Shown: positions 34,356-43,067, counted from the first letter of the stretch. The stretch: 64,000 nt of DNA from Brevundimonas sp. UBA7664 (GCF_002483305.1 NZ_DLHQ01000008.1:1-64000), one strand, 5' to 3'. The notes: generated by a model from the letters alone, not told the origin. Numbers and translations are program-made.

Positions 34356-34391
34356 AAACATTAATGTGTTTGTGATAATCACATAATGTTT
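34356..34391. promoter_or_regulatory. Nested dyad operator between Ubl operon and xre-immA
   Basis: The AT-rich divergent region (34248-34426) contains AAACATTAATGTG (34356-34368) and its inverse CACATAATGTTT (34380-34391), differing by one base in length, with the inner palindrome TGTGATAATCACA at 34371-34383. This is a likely binding site of the adjacent XRE protein, placed to control both transcripts. Confidence 0.65.
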
Positions 34392-34426
34392 GCCGCGTTG
34401 ACACGACCCGCGGCGCGGATCAAACA

Positions 34427-34771
34427 ATGCAAATGGCCGCCGATCCCCGTTATCCAGCTTTCGGCGAAGCGATCGCCTTGCGCCGCGAGCAACTCAAGAT
34501 GACTCAAGCCGAGCTGTCGCGCCGCGTCGGACTCTCGCGTGCTTCCATCGCCAACATCGAACGCGGGCGGCAGAATGTACTCCTGCACCACGCCTGCGAC
34601 ATCGCCGCGGCGCTCGGTCTTTCCCAGGTGACGGATCTGTTGCCGGTCCAGGCCAGGCCGACGGTGGAGGAACGGGCGCTGACCGTCTCCGATCCGGTGA
34701 GCGCCAGAGCGCACGCACAGATCCAGGACCTGATCGCGAACGCAATCGCCAATGCCGGGGTCAAATCGTGA
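34427..34771 (+). CDS. XRE-family regulator paired with ImmA-type protease
   Basis: The 114-residue product has a helix-turn-helix domain (IALRREQLKMTQAELSRRVG, then LSRASIANIERGRQN) and a C-terminal tail. It is followed by an ImmA/IrrE metalloprotease gene whose GTG start overlaps its stop codon. In phage and ICE immunity circuits such as ImmR-ImmA the protease cuts the repressor when damage or invasion is sensed. A second ATG at 34433 could be the true start. The divergent operator suggests that it represses the ubiquitin-like operon. Confidence 0.85.
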   Translation: MQMAADPRYPAFGEAIALRREQLKMTQAELSRRVGLSRASIANIERGRQNVLLHHACDIAAALGLSQVTDLLPVQARPTVEERALTVSDPVSARAHAQIQDLIANAIANAGVKS

Positions 34772-35292
34772 GCTTCGCCGATACGGCCCATGCGCAGGAA
34801 GCGGCGCGTACGTTGCTCGGCAAGGCGGGGGTGCGATCGGCGCCGGTGCCGATCGAGCGGATCATCAAGTTGCGAGGCATCATCCTTCAGTATGCGCCGC
34901 TCGCCGACGACCTCTCCGGCATGGCCTACATCCGCGACGGCGTGGGCATCATAGGCGTGAACGCCCTCCACCACCCCAATCGTCAGCGGTTCACGGCCGC
35001 GCACGAACTCGCCCATCACGAACTTCACCCGGAGCACATCCGCAACGAGGTCCATGTGGACAAGGTGTTCCGCGTCCTTTGGCGTGACACCATGACCACC
35101 CTCGGGATCGATCCGAAAGAGATCGAGGCGAACGCCTTCGCCGCCGAACTCCTGATGCCCCGGTCGTTCCTGGAGGATCTCGTGGACCCCCGCGCCCTGG
35201 ACGTCGACGACGACGAGAAGATCGAGTCGCTGGCTCGCAAGTTCCGGGTCAGCCCCTCGGCGATGCGCTACCGGCTCGGCTCCTGGGACTAG
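34768..35292 (+). CDS. ImmA/IrrE-family zinc metalloprotease
   Basis: The 174-residue product carries HELAHH (HEXXH at residues 79-83) and the downstream acidic helix EANAFAAELLMP that supplies the third zinc ligand, hallmarks of the ImmA/IrrE family. These proteases cleave a cognate XRE repressor. It begins with GTG overlapping the xre stop, so the two are one unit. Cleavage of the xre product would release the divergent ubiquitin-like operon and perhaps the exonuclease gene downstream (10 bases between stop and start). Confidence 0.88.
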   Translation: MSFADTAHAQEAARTLLGKAGVRSAPVPIERIIKLRGIILQYAPLADDLSGMAYIRDGVGIIGVNALHHPNRQRFTAAHELAHHELHPEHIRNEVHVDKVFRVLWRDTMTTLGIDPKEIEANAFAAELLMPRSFLEDLVDPRALDVDDDEKIESLARKFRVSPSAMRYRLGSWD

Positions 35293-35302
35293 GGAGGCTC
35301 GC

Positions 35303-36733
35303 TTGAGCTTCGTTTTCTACGATACGGAGACCACAGGCCTTAAACCGGGCTTCGACCAGATCGTGCAGTTCGCGGCTATCCGAACCGACGCGGACCTGGT
35401 CGAACTGGACCGGTTTGAGATCCGCTGCCGCCTCCAGCCGCACGTCATCCCCCACCCCTCGGCGCTGCGCGCCAACCGGATTTCGATCGCCCGCCTGACC
35501 GAGGCGTCCCAGCCCTCGCATTACGAAATGGTCTGCGCCATTCGCCGGCGGTTGGCGGCGTGGGGGCCGGGGATATTCATCGGTTACAACTCGATCCGCT
35601 TCGACGAAGAGATGCTTCGGCACGCCTTTTTCCAGTCGCTGTTTCCCGCCTATCTCACGTCGGCCCCCGGCAACGGCCGCACTGATGCGATGAACCTTCT
35701 GCTCGCGGCCTGCGCAGAACCCGAAACCTGCCTCACCTTGCCGATCGGCCCGACCGGCCGCACGACCTTCAGGCTGGCGGCCGTCGCCGAGGCGAACGGC
35801 CTGACCCTGGGTCCGGCTCACGACGCCTTGGTGGACGCCGCGACGACGCTGGAGCTATGCCGGCGTATCCGCACCGGCTCGCCAGAGGTCTGGCACCGCT
35901 TCATCCGCTTCTCCAACAAGGCCGTGGTCCGCGACTTCGTCGAGGCCGAGGAGATGTTTTTCCTCACTCGCTTCTTCGGCGGGGAGGCTAACCACAGCCT
36001 GGTGGCGCGGCTTGGCAGCTCGGCCGGCGACGCCAACGGCCACCTGTGCTGGGATCTGGCCGAGGATCCAGCCTTGCTCAATGACGCACCCGCGGATGCT
36101 CTGACGGAGGCCGTGCTGCGCAAGGGCGGACCGGTGAAACGGCTTCGAACCAACGCAGCGCCCGCCCTGTGCGCCAGTTGGGAGGCTCCTGACGCTTGGT
36201 TCGGGATCGACGCCGTGACCGCCGAGGGGCGCGCGGCGTGGCTGCGCGAGAACCCCGGATTCTGCGGCCGCGCGATGGCAGCCTACACGGACCGGTGGGC
36301 CGAGGCGCCACCGGCGGTCCACCCCGAGCAACAGCTCTACAACGGCGTTTTTCCTGGCCCTTCTGACGAGGCGCTGATGGTCGACTTCCATGAGGAGGGC
36401 AAGCGCCGCCGCGTTGAAATCGTCGAGCGTCTTGAGGACCCGCGCGTCAAGGTTTTCGGCCGTCGAGTGATCTATTGTGAACACCGATCCGCGCTGAACG
36501 AGACAGAACGGCGCGAGGCTGACAGCGCATTGGCTGAGAGCTTGGTCGACGAGCGGGGCGCGGGCCTGACCCTGCCGCAGGCCCTGTTTCTGGTGGAAGA
36601 GGCGTTGGCCGTTGGCGGGGAAGATCCGGACGGACTGCTGGTCGAATATCAGGTCTGGCTCAAAGCCCGGCTGGCCCGCACTGTTGCCTTCCTCGGAAGG
36701 CCGCCAGTCACATCAGTCGCTCCTGCGGTCTAG
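35303..36733 (+). CDS. sbcB: Exodeoxyribonuclease I-like DEDD exonuclease
   Basis: The 476-residue product has the DEDD exonuclease motifs Asp7 and Glu9 (FYDTETTG), GYNSIRFDEEMLR and HDALVDAATT, and length close to E. coli ExoI (475). ExoI degrades single-stranded DNA 3' to 5'. It starts at TTG (LSFVFYD) preceded by GGGAGG, directly after immA, so it is the third gene of the xre-immA transcript. A second, mobile-element-borne ExoI could act in defence, for example against single-stranded phage DNA, or in recombination; this is inference. The C-terminal half matches the ExoI SH3-like and helical regions less clearly. Confidence 0.85.
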   Translation: MSFVFYDTETTGLKPGFDQIVQFAAIRTDADLVELDRFEIRCRLQPHVIPHPSALRANRISIARLTEASQPSHYEMVCAIRRRLAAWGPGIFIGYNSIRFDEEMLRHAFFQSLFPAYLTSAPGNGRTDAMNLLLAACAEPETCLTLPIGPTGRTTFRLAAVAEANGLTLGPAHDALVDAATTLELCRRIRTGSPEVWHRFIRFSNKAVVRDFVEAEEMFFLTRFFGGEANHSLVARLGSSAGDANGHLCWDLAEDPALLNDAPADALTEAVLRKGGPVKRLRTNAAPALCASWEAPDAWFGIDAVTAEGRAAWLRENPGFCGRAMAAYTDRWAEAPPAVHPEQQLYNGVFPGPSDEALMVDFHEEGKRRRVEIVERLEDPRVKVFGRRVIYCEHRSALNETERREADSALAESLVDERGAGLTLPQALFLVEEALAVGGEDPDGLLVEYQVWLKARLARTVAFLGRPPVTSVAPAV

Positions 36734-36834
36734 ACCGCCCTCGCGCGCCCACTGGCAGCATAGCGCCAGAAGCGGGCATTAGCTCGCAGCCGCGGAGCAG
36801 ACATTCCCTGCTCATCTCCGCGGGCTGGATGGCG

Positions 36835-38052
36835 TTACGGTTCTAGAGGTGGTGCGAAGCGTTCGCGAGCGATGAGGCCCACCCGCCGCCCGAGCGCCTG
36901 ACCTTCTTCATTGGAGAAACGGAAGTGCATGCCGCCCTGAATGCGCGCCAAGCTCGTAGCGTCCAGGAAGGCGCTCCAATCCGCAAATCTGACGTTGACC
37001 GGCAGGGGTGCGCTTTCGCTTGCAACTTCGATCGGGCCCTTCGCTGTTTCAGGCTCGAGCAGGGCGGCGAACAAACCTGAGAAGGCGCAATGGCCGCAGG
37101 GGTACTCCGGATGGTTTGGGGTCGCCATCACCGGCTCCCAAAGCGGGTCTCGGACGGTCGCCGGATTGTCGTCGCGATCAGCATTCCGGATGGCGCCCAA
37201 TGGTCGCCAAGTCATGTACTTCATCTTCGCCTGAGCCACGGCTGCGTTCGCGTCCAGAGACGCCATCCGGACGAGAGCCCATAGTCGAGCCCTATCTACC
37301 AAGCGCTCACGGCGGGCAGCTTCGCGGCTGACGGTGGGGTCGACATTGAACTGCGCCATGAACTGGGCGCGCCGCAAGCTGTCACCGGTAGCGTTGGCTT
37401 GCCCGACACCGCCCAGCAGGCGGACCTCCTCAAAGTCTCGGGCGTAGCGCTCGCCTGCGGTCGGCGGCGGCGGCGGGGACATCACCTCGTCCCAAGATGT
37501 GAGGAAGAACGGCTGGGCGCGCATGAACCACGGCGCGAAAGCGGGCAGATTCGGCGGCGTGAAGCGGCCGATCTCACCCGCCGGCCGATAGGGCTCGCCC
37601 GCCGGTGCGTCGAAAAGGGATCGCGCCAAGGCCGCGGCTCCCGCACGCCGACCGACCTCGAGTCCATGTTCCAGCCTTGCCCCGGCAGGCAGTCCCGACA
37701 GCGATAGCGCAAGTGCGCCGTCCAGCTGTGCGCGCCGTTCAGGGTAGAGCCCAACCAGCACAGTATGCGCTGCGACTGCGGCGGCGGCTTCTCCGCTAGC
37801 TGGCTGTTCTGACTTGGCGATGCCTAAGTAGCTACGGTAGCGAGGATCAACGGCGTTGGTCGCCTCGAACATAGCGAGTGAGACGAGCGGGGGCGCTGTT
37901 CGCTCCAGCCGGCCCTGAAGCGGTGGAGGCAAGGGCGCGCCATTGGGGCCTCGATCCGCCACCCTCAGCCAGTCCTCAAGAACGTCCGCGTGGGCCCTTG
38001 AAGGGCTGGTGCACACCAGCAACAGAAAAATGACCAGTCTGAACAGCAGCAT
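36835..38052 (-). CDS. PAP2/vanadium haloperoxidase-like secreted protein
   Basis: The 405-residue product has a signal peptide (to about residue 21, ending SRAHA) and the three phosphate/vanadate-binding motifs of the PAP2 superfamily: K-x4-RP in KYMTWRP, a GH motif in PCGHCAFSG, and R-x4-GxH in RIQGGMHFR. It resembles vanadium-dependent haloperoxidase-related phosphatases of unknown substrate. ATG 38052 has GGAGGG six bases upstream; the frame extends earlier to 38151. It stands alone, convergent with sbcB and divergent from a small membrane protein gene. Confidence 0.75.
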   Translation of the reverse strand: MLLFRLVIFLLLVCTSPSRAHADVLEDWLRVADRGPNGAPLPPPLQGRLERTAPPLVSLAMFEATNAVDPRYRSYLGIAKSEQPASGEAAAAVAAHTVLVGLYPERRAQLDGALALSLSGLPAGARLEHGLEVGRRAGAAALARSLFDAPAGEPYRPAGEIGRFTPPNLPAFAPWFMRAQPFFLTSWDEVMSPPPPPTAGERYARDFEEVRLLGGVGQANATGDSLRRAQFMAQFNVDPTVSREAARRERLVDRARLWALVRMASLDANAAVAQAKMKYMTWRPLGAIRNADRDDNPATVRDPLWEPVMATPNHPEYPCGHCAFSGLFAALLEPETAKGPIEVASESAPLPVNVRFADWSAFLDATSLARIQGGMHFRFSNEEGQALGRRVGLIARERFAPPLEP

Positions 38053-38239
38053 TGGAAGCCCTCCATATCGCTGGTATCCCATAGCGCGATTGGGATGGTG
38101 CGATCTCTTGGGTGTCGGCTCGAGCTCCCCCCGCTGTCGCTGAAGCGCCATCAGCGGACCTTGGTTCGTCGCGGGATACTGGGTCTCTCAATGGAGGCAA
38201 CACGTTGCCCAAGCCAGGACCCGGTGTAACTGAGAAGCC

Positions 38240-38626
38240 ATGTCCTCACGTCTCATTCTTTCAATCGCCGGTTTGACTTTCGCGATCTGCGGACTTGCGA
38301 GCCTTTTCGCCTCCGATGAGTTGGCGTCGCTTTCCTCAACATCGCCCTCTTCGGCGCTTGCGCCCGCCCTTCAGATCATCGGAGGCGCACTGCTCGGTTT
38401 CGCGTTATTGAACTGGTTCAACCGAAGGAGTCGGGTCGGCGGCATCTACGGCCGTCCGATTGGTTTGGCCAACTTGATGTTTTCAGGGGTATTGGCGATC
38501 ACCGTCGGCCGCGCTGCTCTGCAAGGCGCACTGCCTGTCCAAGCGTCGCTCTTGGCCGGCATTTTCGGCGCTATCACCTTGGCATTCGGCTGGCTTGCCT
38601 TCGGAACTTCGGCGGCTTCTGGTTAG
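38240..38626 (+). CDS. Small integral membrane protein
   Basis: The 128-residue product has four hydrophobic segments (about residues 5-23, 42-59, 73-92 and 103-122). I do not recognise the family beyond small multi-pass membrane proteins. It is divergent from the haloperoxidase-like gene across 187 bases and precedes the methyltransferase gene by 245 bases. Confidence 0.6.
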   Translation: MSSRLILSIAGLTFAICGLASLFASDELASLSSTSPSSALAPALQIIGGALLGFALLNWFNRRSRVGGIYGRPIGLANLMFSGVLAITVGRAALQGALPVQASLLAGIFGAITLAFGWLAFGTSAASG

Positions 38627-38871
38627 CGCAAACATCGAACATCAGTTGTCGGCTTGAAATCGGGTTCTCCAAGATCTCTGCGAAGCTCCAATTGCGGCGT
38701 TCTACGCGTTGCTCAAGGCGGCCATGCGTCAGAAGCGGACATCCGCCGACACCGGGACAGCGGTTTATTTGGGACCGCCCGTGCAGACTCCGACGGATTG
38801 GAGACTTGGTCTCCTATGGCGCTGGGACGGGCAAATCCCTAGCTTTCGAGCCTGACTCAGGAGCGGCCGCA

Positions 38872-39486
38872 ATGACGATCAAGGCGCATTGGGAAAACGT
38901 CTATCAGACCAAGGCAGTGGATGACGTGAGCTGGTATCGGCCGCACCTGGAGGTTTCACTGCGGCTCATAGCCAACGCTGCGCCGGACCTTGGCAGCGCG
39001 ATTATTGACGTAGGCGGCGGGGAAGCGACGCTCGTCGATGATCTGGTCGCACGGGGGTACAGCGACGTCACGGTGCTCGATATTTCCCAAGCGGCGATCG
39101 AAGTGGCCAAGGCTCGGCTCGGTGCATCGGGCGCAGCCGCGCATTGGATCACCGGCGACATCACGGCAGTCGCACTGGAACCGGCTCGGTACGATGTCTG
39201 GCACGACCGGGCCGTCTTCCATTTCCTGACAACCGCGGAGGACAGAGCCGCATACGTCCGGCAGGTCGCTTCCGCGGTCAGGCCTGGCGGCCATGTGATC
39301 GTCGCGACGTTCGGGCCCGAGGGTCCGCAGAAGTGCAGCGGACTGGACGTTGTCCGCTACGACGCCGAACACCTTCACGGCGAGTTCGGGCCGAAGTTCC
39401 GTCTCCTGGACAGCGTCACGCAAGTGCACGAGACCCCTTGGGGCACGCCTCAGCAGTTTATGTATTGCTTTTGTCGGGTGGAGTGA
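38872..39486 (+). CDS. Class I SAM-dependent methyltransferase
   Basis: The 204-residue product begins MTIKAHWENVYQTKAVDDVS, like small bacterial methyltransferases of the tellurite/thiopurine-resistance kind, and has the SAM-binding motif I region IIDVGGGEATLVDDL, motif II VLDISQAAIEVAKARL and motif post I with GDI. A late motif YDVWHDRAVFHFL follows. ATG 38872 is preceded by AGGAG. The substrate is unknown, but the neighbourhood of sulfur genes makes a small thiol or metalloid possible. It is separated from its neighbours by more than 140 bases on each side. Confidence 0.82.
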   Translation: MTIKAHWENVYQTKAVDDVSWYRPHLEVSLRLIANAAPDLGSAIIDVGGGEATLVDDLVARGYSDVTVLDISQAAIEVAKARLGASGAAAHWITGDITAVALEPARYDVWHDRAVFHFLTTAEDRAAYVRQVASAVRPGGHVIVATFGPEGPQKCSGLDVVRYDAEHLHGEFGPKFRLLDSVTQVHETPWGTPQQFMYCFCRVE

Positions 39487-39634
39487 GACGTCGAACCCGC
39501 TTCAGCGCGACGCTGAGAACAGCCGCTACAAGTAGAGCGGCCAGCCTTGATCACCCTCGACATCTCGGCGAGGGCTATCGCGCGCGACGGAACGGCTCTT
39601 CACCTCGGCGAAGCCCGTGCTCGGCCGGGTTTTG

Positions 39635-40411
39635 TCAGAGCGCCAGCATGGATCGGGTGAGCATGTAGGTCGCGACCACGAATATCAGGCCCGCGAACAG
39701 GACGTTCAGCGCTCCCCGTCTCTGTCCGACGCGGCGGGCCACGCGGGTCCCGAGCAGTCCACCCGCGAACCCGCCGGCCACGAACAGGCCGGCGATGGTC
39801 CAGTCGACCAGTCCTGCAAGAGCGTAGCTTGCCGACGTCGCCACGCCGAAGCCGGTCACAGCGAGCAGCGACGACGCCATCGCGTTCATGATCGGCATGC
39901 CCGTTGCGGCGACGAGTCCAGGCACGATCAGGAAGCCGCCGCCGATGCCGAAGAAGCCGGAGAGCAGGCCGGTGGCGAGGCCGAAGCCGACGAGCTTGGG
40001 GAAGTTGTCGCGGCCCAGGGTGACGTGCGGCAGGCCTACCCCCTTGCGGTTGCGCAGCATCAGCACGCCGACCACCATCATCAGCACCGCGAAAAGCGCG
40101 AGCAGCCTTTCTCCATCCATTTGCCGGCCGAACCAGGCCCCCACGACCGCGCCGAGGACTCCTGCGACCGTGAACACGGCCGCGCAGCGCCACTTCACGT
40201 TCCCGCTCCGGGCGTGGTTTCCGAGGTTGAGAAGCGCATTCGCCGCCACGGCCACAGCGCTTGTGCCGATCGCCACGTGGGGATTGGTCACCCCGACAAG
40301 ATAAACGAGCAGAGGTACGGCCAGCACCGACCCGCCGCCCCCGACGAGACCGAGGGTGAAGCCCACCACAGAGCCGGAACCAAGCGCCAGCGCCGCCTGC
40401 AGCGCCTCCAT
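39635..40411 (-). CDS. TauE/SafE-family membrane transporter
   Basis: The 258-residue product is a polytopic membrane protein with the duplicated TauE/SafE pattern: GLVGGGGSVLAVPLLVYLVG near the N-terminus and GFFGIGGGFLIVPGLVAATG in the second half, with about eight hydrophobic segments. Members export sulfite, sulfoacetate or related anions. Its ATG overlaps the stop of the rhodanese gene (ATGA), and it lies in a BigR-type operon, so it probably exports sulfite formed by persulfide oxidation. Confidence 0.88.
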   Translation of the reverse strand: MEALQAALALGSGSVVGFTLGLVGGGGSVLAVPLLVYLVGVTNPHVAIGTSAVAVAANALLNLGNHARSGNVKWRCAAVFTVAGVLGAVVGAWFGRQMDGERLLALFAVLMMVVGVLMLRNRKGVGLPHVTLGRDNFPKLVGFGLATGLLSGFFGIGGGFLIVPGLVAATGMPIMNAMASSLLAVTGFGVATSASYALAGLVDWTIAGLFVAGGFAGGLLGTRVARRVGQRRGALNVLFAGLIFVVATYMLTRSMLAL

Positions 40412-40938
40412 CAGGCTGCCCCGGCATGGCTCAGGCGCCGGTTCCACGGTGCACGACCCAACAGGCGGGCCAGGCCGCAGAAGCCGCTCGCGCCGGCGAA
40501 CGTCAGTCCGGACCCGACGAACAGCGGAACCGCAAGGAACCACAGCGACACAAGCAGGCCAGCCAAGGTGCCCAGCGCCACCATCGATCCCGCCGCAAGC
40601 TGCACCTGGCGCTGCAGCTCAAGCGGCTGCCGGGCGTCTTTGGCGACAGGCAGGCCGGCGCCCCGCCAACCGTCCAACCCGCCTTCGAGGATGAACCATT
40701 CACTGTCCCCGGCCTTCTGCTTCAGCCGAGGGGCTTGTACCTCGGTGCGGGCACCGCTGCGGCAGTGAAAGATGACCGGGCCGGTGCTGAGCTGGCCGTT
40801 GTCCCAGGACGAGAGCGGCAGCGACACCGCCCCGTCGATCTTCTCGCGGGCGTGTTCGTCCGGTTCGCGGACGTCGACAAGGATGGCGCCGCCTTGGGCG
40901 CAGAGGCGCGCGGCCTCAACAGGGCTGATGGTGTTCAT
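40411..40938 (-). CDS. Rhodanese domain with C-terminal membrane (DUF2892-like) part
   Basis: The 175-residue product has a rhodanese domain with the catalytic Cys in FHCRSGARTE (residues 1-105) and a C-terminal part with two hydrophobic segments (about 113-135 and 137-155), like DUF2892 membrane tails. It would carry persulfide sulfur at the inner membrane. It is coupled to the TauE/SafE gene and preceded by a second, soluble rhodanese gene. Confidence 0.87.
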   Translation of the reverse strand: MNTISPVEAARLCAQGGAILVDVREPDEHAREKIDGAVSLPLSSWDNGQLSTGPVIFHCRSGARTEVQAPRLKQKAGDSEWFILEGGLDGWRGAGLPVAKDARQPLELQRQVQLAAGSMVALGTLAGLLVSLWFLAVPLFVGSGLTFAGASGFCGLARLLGRAPWNRRLSHAGAA

Positions 40939-40951
40939 GCTGTTTGCTCGA

Positions 40952-41275
40952 TTAGCTGCGGTCGTTCACGGGGGAGACCGGCAGGCCCGCCGCCTGCCAG
41001 CCTTCGATGCCGCCCTGCAGGAGGTAGACGTCGCCGGTCGGGACGGAGGCGGCAAGCGCCTCGGCGTTCATTTCGGTGCGCCGGCCGGTGCGGCAGTGAA
41101 AGATCACGGGTTGTCCGGGGCGCGCCGCGATCCCGGCGGCGCCGGATGACATCGGGGCGTTCTGCGCGCCCTCGATGACCTCGGCGCACTCCTGGGCTTC
41201 ACGAATGTCGACGAGGAGGGCGCCGTCGGTGATGAGGAGGGCGGCGGCTTCCGGTGTGATGGGTTTGGCAGTCAT
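40952..41275 (-). CDS. Single-domain rhodanese
   Basis: The 107-residue product is a complete rhodanese domain with the active-site Cys in FHCRTGRRTE, similar to the rhodanese part of the following gene. It transfers sulfane sulfur to thiol acceptors. It lies between the bigR-like regulator and the membrane rhodanese on the same strand (10- and 13-base gaps), so all four form one operon. Confidence 0.9.
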   Translation of the reverse strand: MTAKPITPEAAALLITDGALLVDIREAQECAEVIEGAQNAPMSSGAAGIAARPGQPVIFHCRTGRRTEMNAEALAASVPTGDVYLLQGGIEGWQAAGLPVSPVNDRS

Positions 41276-41285
41276 GGGGAGTTCC

Positions 41286-41630
41286 TCAGGCTTGCCCGCG
41301 CGAGGCGGGGGAGAGTTCGGGGCAATAGATGTCGCTCAGCACGGAGAGCACGCGAACAACGTCCGGGTCGGCGATGCGGTAGTGCAGGCTCTGGGCATCC
41401 CGCCGATAGGCGAGCAGTCCGTCCGCCCGCAGTCGCGCCAGATGCTGCGACAGCGCCGACTGGCTCAGTCCGACCTCTTCCACCAAGGCGCCGACGGACA
41501 GCTCTGTTTGCGCCGACAGGTGACAGAGGATCAGCAGCCGATGCTCGTTCGACAGGCTGCGGAGCAGGCGAGCGGCTTCGCCGGCCTTGGCGGCGAGCGC
41601 GTCCAGAGATGCGACGGTGGAAGGTATCAT
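41286..41630 (-). CDS. bigR: BigR/SqrR-type ArsR-family persulfide-sensing repressor
   Basis: The 114-residue winged-helix protein (ALSNEHRLLILCHL, QSALSQHLARLRADGLL) has the two cysteines of BigR/SqrR regulators: Cys36 in LILCHL and Cys103 in IYCPEL, whose persulfide-linked disulfide releases DNA when sulfide rises. It is the first gene of a minus-strand operon with two rhodaneses and TauE/SafE and is divergent from a metallo-hydrolase gene; matching dyads lie between them (41643-41671). It should repress both sides. Confidence 0.9.
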   Translation of the reverse strand: MIPSTVASLDALAAKAGEAARLLRSLSNEHRLLILCHLSAQTELSVGALVEEVGLSQSALSQHLARLRADGLLAYRRDAQSLHYRIADPDVVRVLSVLSDIYCPELSPASRGQA

Positions 41631-41642
41631 CAGGGCTTTCTA

Positions 41643-41671
41643 TTAGACTTGTCTAATTTAGGCAATGCTAA
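41643..41671. promoter_or_regulatory. BigR-type operator pair
   Basis: TTAGACTTGTCTAA (41643-41656) is a perfect dyad with a two-base centre, followed after one base by a weaker copy, TTAGGCAATGCTAA (41658-41671). They lie in the 78-base AT-rich gap between bigR and the metallo-hydrolase gene, the expected place for the repressor site. Confidence 0.75.
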
Positions 41672-41708
41672 TATATGTGTCAACACCACTGACACATGGA
41701 GCCCTCCA

Positions 41709-42587
41709 GTGAGCCTCTCCGCTGAAATTCGCCCCTTTTTCGACGAGCCGACTAACACCATCACCTATCTGGTGTTCGACCCCGAAACCCGCCAAGCCGC
41801 CGTCATTGATCCGGTGCTAGACTACGACCCCGCATCCGGCGAAGTCGACACCCGGTCGGTGGCCGCGGTGCTTGCCGAGGCTGCGCGCCTGGCGCTGAAC
41901 GTCCGTTGGGCGCTGGAGACCCACGTCCATGCCGATCACCTCAGCGGCGCCCCATACATCAAGGCGAAGACCGGGGCGCAGATCGGCATTGGCGAGAACA
42001 TCACAGGTGTGCAGCGCATTTTCCGCCCGATCTTCAACGCAGCTGATCTGGCGGCGGACGGCGGGGACTTCGATCGGCTGTTCGCGGACGGCGACCGGCT
42101 GCCGCTGGGCGAGCTGGAGATAGAGGTGCTCCATACCCCCGGCCACACACCCGCCGACGTGAGTTACAGGATCGGCGACGCAGTTTTCGTCGGCGACACG
42201 CTTTTCATGCCCGACTACGGAACGGCGCGGACCGACTTCCCCGGCGGCGACGCCCGTCAGCTCTACCGGTCCATCCGCCGGCTGCTCGCCCTTCCGGCGG
42301 AAACCCGGCTGTTCATGTGCCACGACTACAAGGCCCCGGGCCGCGACGACTACGCTTGGGAGTCCACGGTGGCCGACCAGATGCTCAACAGCGTACATGT
42401 CAGCGATCGGGTGACGGAGGACGAATTCGTCGCCATGCGGACGGCGCGCGACGCGACCCTGTCCGCGCCCAAACTGCTGTTGCCGTCGATCCAGGTGAAC
42501 ATGAGAGCTGGTCGCCTCCCTCCCGCAGAAGCCAACGGGGTTCGGTATCTGATGATCCCGGTCAAGGAACGTGAAGGATCGCTCTAG
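41709..42587 (+). CDS. Metallo-beta-lactamase-fold hydrolase, persulfide dioxygenase-like (Blh)
   Basis: The 292-residue product has the metal motif THVHADH (HxHxDH at residues 72-77) and the further ligands HTPGHTP and GDTLF of the ETHE1-like glyoxalase-II group. It is the counterpart of Blh in the BigR operon, which oxidises glutathione persulfide to sulfite. The GTG start at 41709 is preceded by GGAG at eight bases; the frame is open far upstream but would run through the regulator. It is divergent from bigR. Confidence 0.88.
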   Translation: MSLSAEIRPFFDEPTNTITYLVFDPETRQAAVIDPVLDYDPASGEVDTRSVAAVLAEAARLALNVRWALETHVHADHLSGAPYIKAKTGAQIGIGENITGVQRIFRPIFNAADLAADGGDFDRLFADGDRLPLGELEIEVLHTPGHTPADVSYRIGDAVFVGDTLFMPDYGTARTDFPGGDARQLYRSIRRLLALPAETRLFMCHDYKAPGRDDYAWESTVADQMLNSVHVSDRVTEDEFVAMRTARDATLSAPKLLLPSIQVNMRAGRLPPAEANGVRYLMIPVKEREGSL

Positions 42588-42677
42588 GCCCGGCTCCAGT
42601 CGAAGCCCCGGCCGGCGATTTGCTGACCCGCTGGACGGGGTCTTCGACGGCGTCCCGGCCGGTCGCATACCGCTCCC

Positions 42678-43067
42678 CTAGATCGCATCCAGCGCCTGGC
42701 GGAGTTTGCCACCGATCTCCTCGGCCTTCGCCTTCAGGCCGGGATTGTCGATGGCTGACATCGAGGCCACCGGGTCGACAGCGGCGATCTCGCTGCCGCC
42801 GCCGTTTTCCCTTTGCTGAACTATGACATTACAGGGCAGCATCACCCCGACCTTGTCCTCATGGAGCAGCGCCTCGTGGGCAGCCTTAGGATTGCAGGCC
42901 CCCAGAATGATGTAGGGCCGGAATGCGACGTCGAGCTTCTGCTTGAAGGTTTCGGTCACATCGATTTCGGTGATGATGCCAAAGCCTTCGTCCTTCAGCG
43001 CCTCCCGCGTCCGGGCGACGGCGTCCGCGAACGGGAGCTTGGTGATCTTGCTGTAATAATAAGCCAT
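42678..43067 (-). CDS. DUF302-family protein
   Basis: The 129-residue product (MAYYYSKITKLPFADAVART) is a DUF302 protein: the first 60 residues have the DEGFGIITEIDVTETFKQKL pattern, and PYIILGACNPKAAHEAL is the usual core. The function of the family is unknown; genes of this type often lie beside sulfur or redox genes. It is soluble and on the minus strand, divergent from the second metallo-hydrolase across a 361-base gap. Confidence 0.85.
   Translation of the reverse strand: MAYYYSKITKLPFADAVARTREALKDEGFGIITEIDVTETFKQKLDVAFRPYIILGACNPKAAHEALLHEDKVGVMLPCNVIVQQRENGGGSEIAAVDPVASMSAIDNPGLKAKAEEIGGKLRQALDAI

Noticed and set aside
34371..34383. CRP/FNR-type site TGTGATAATCACA
   Set aside because: The half-sites resemble CRP but the spacer is three bases instead of six, and the site is nested in a larger dyad beside an xre gene.
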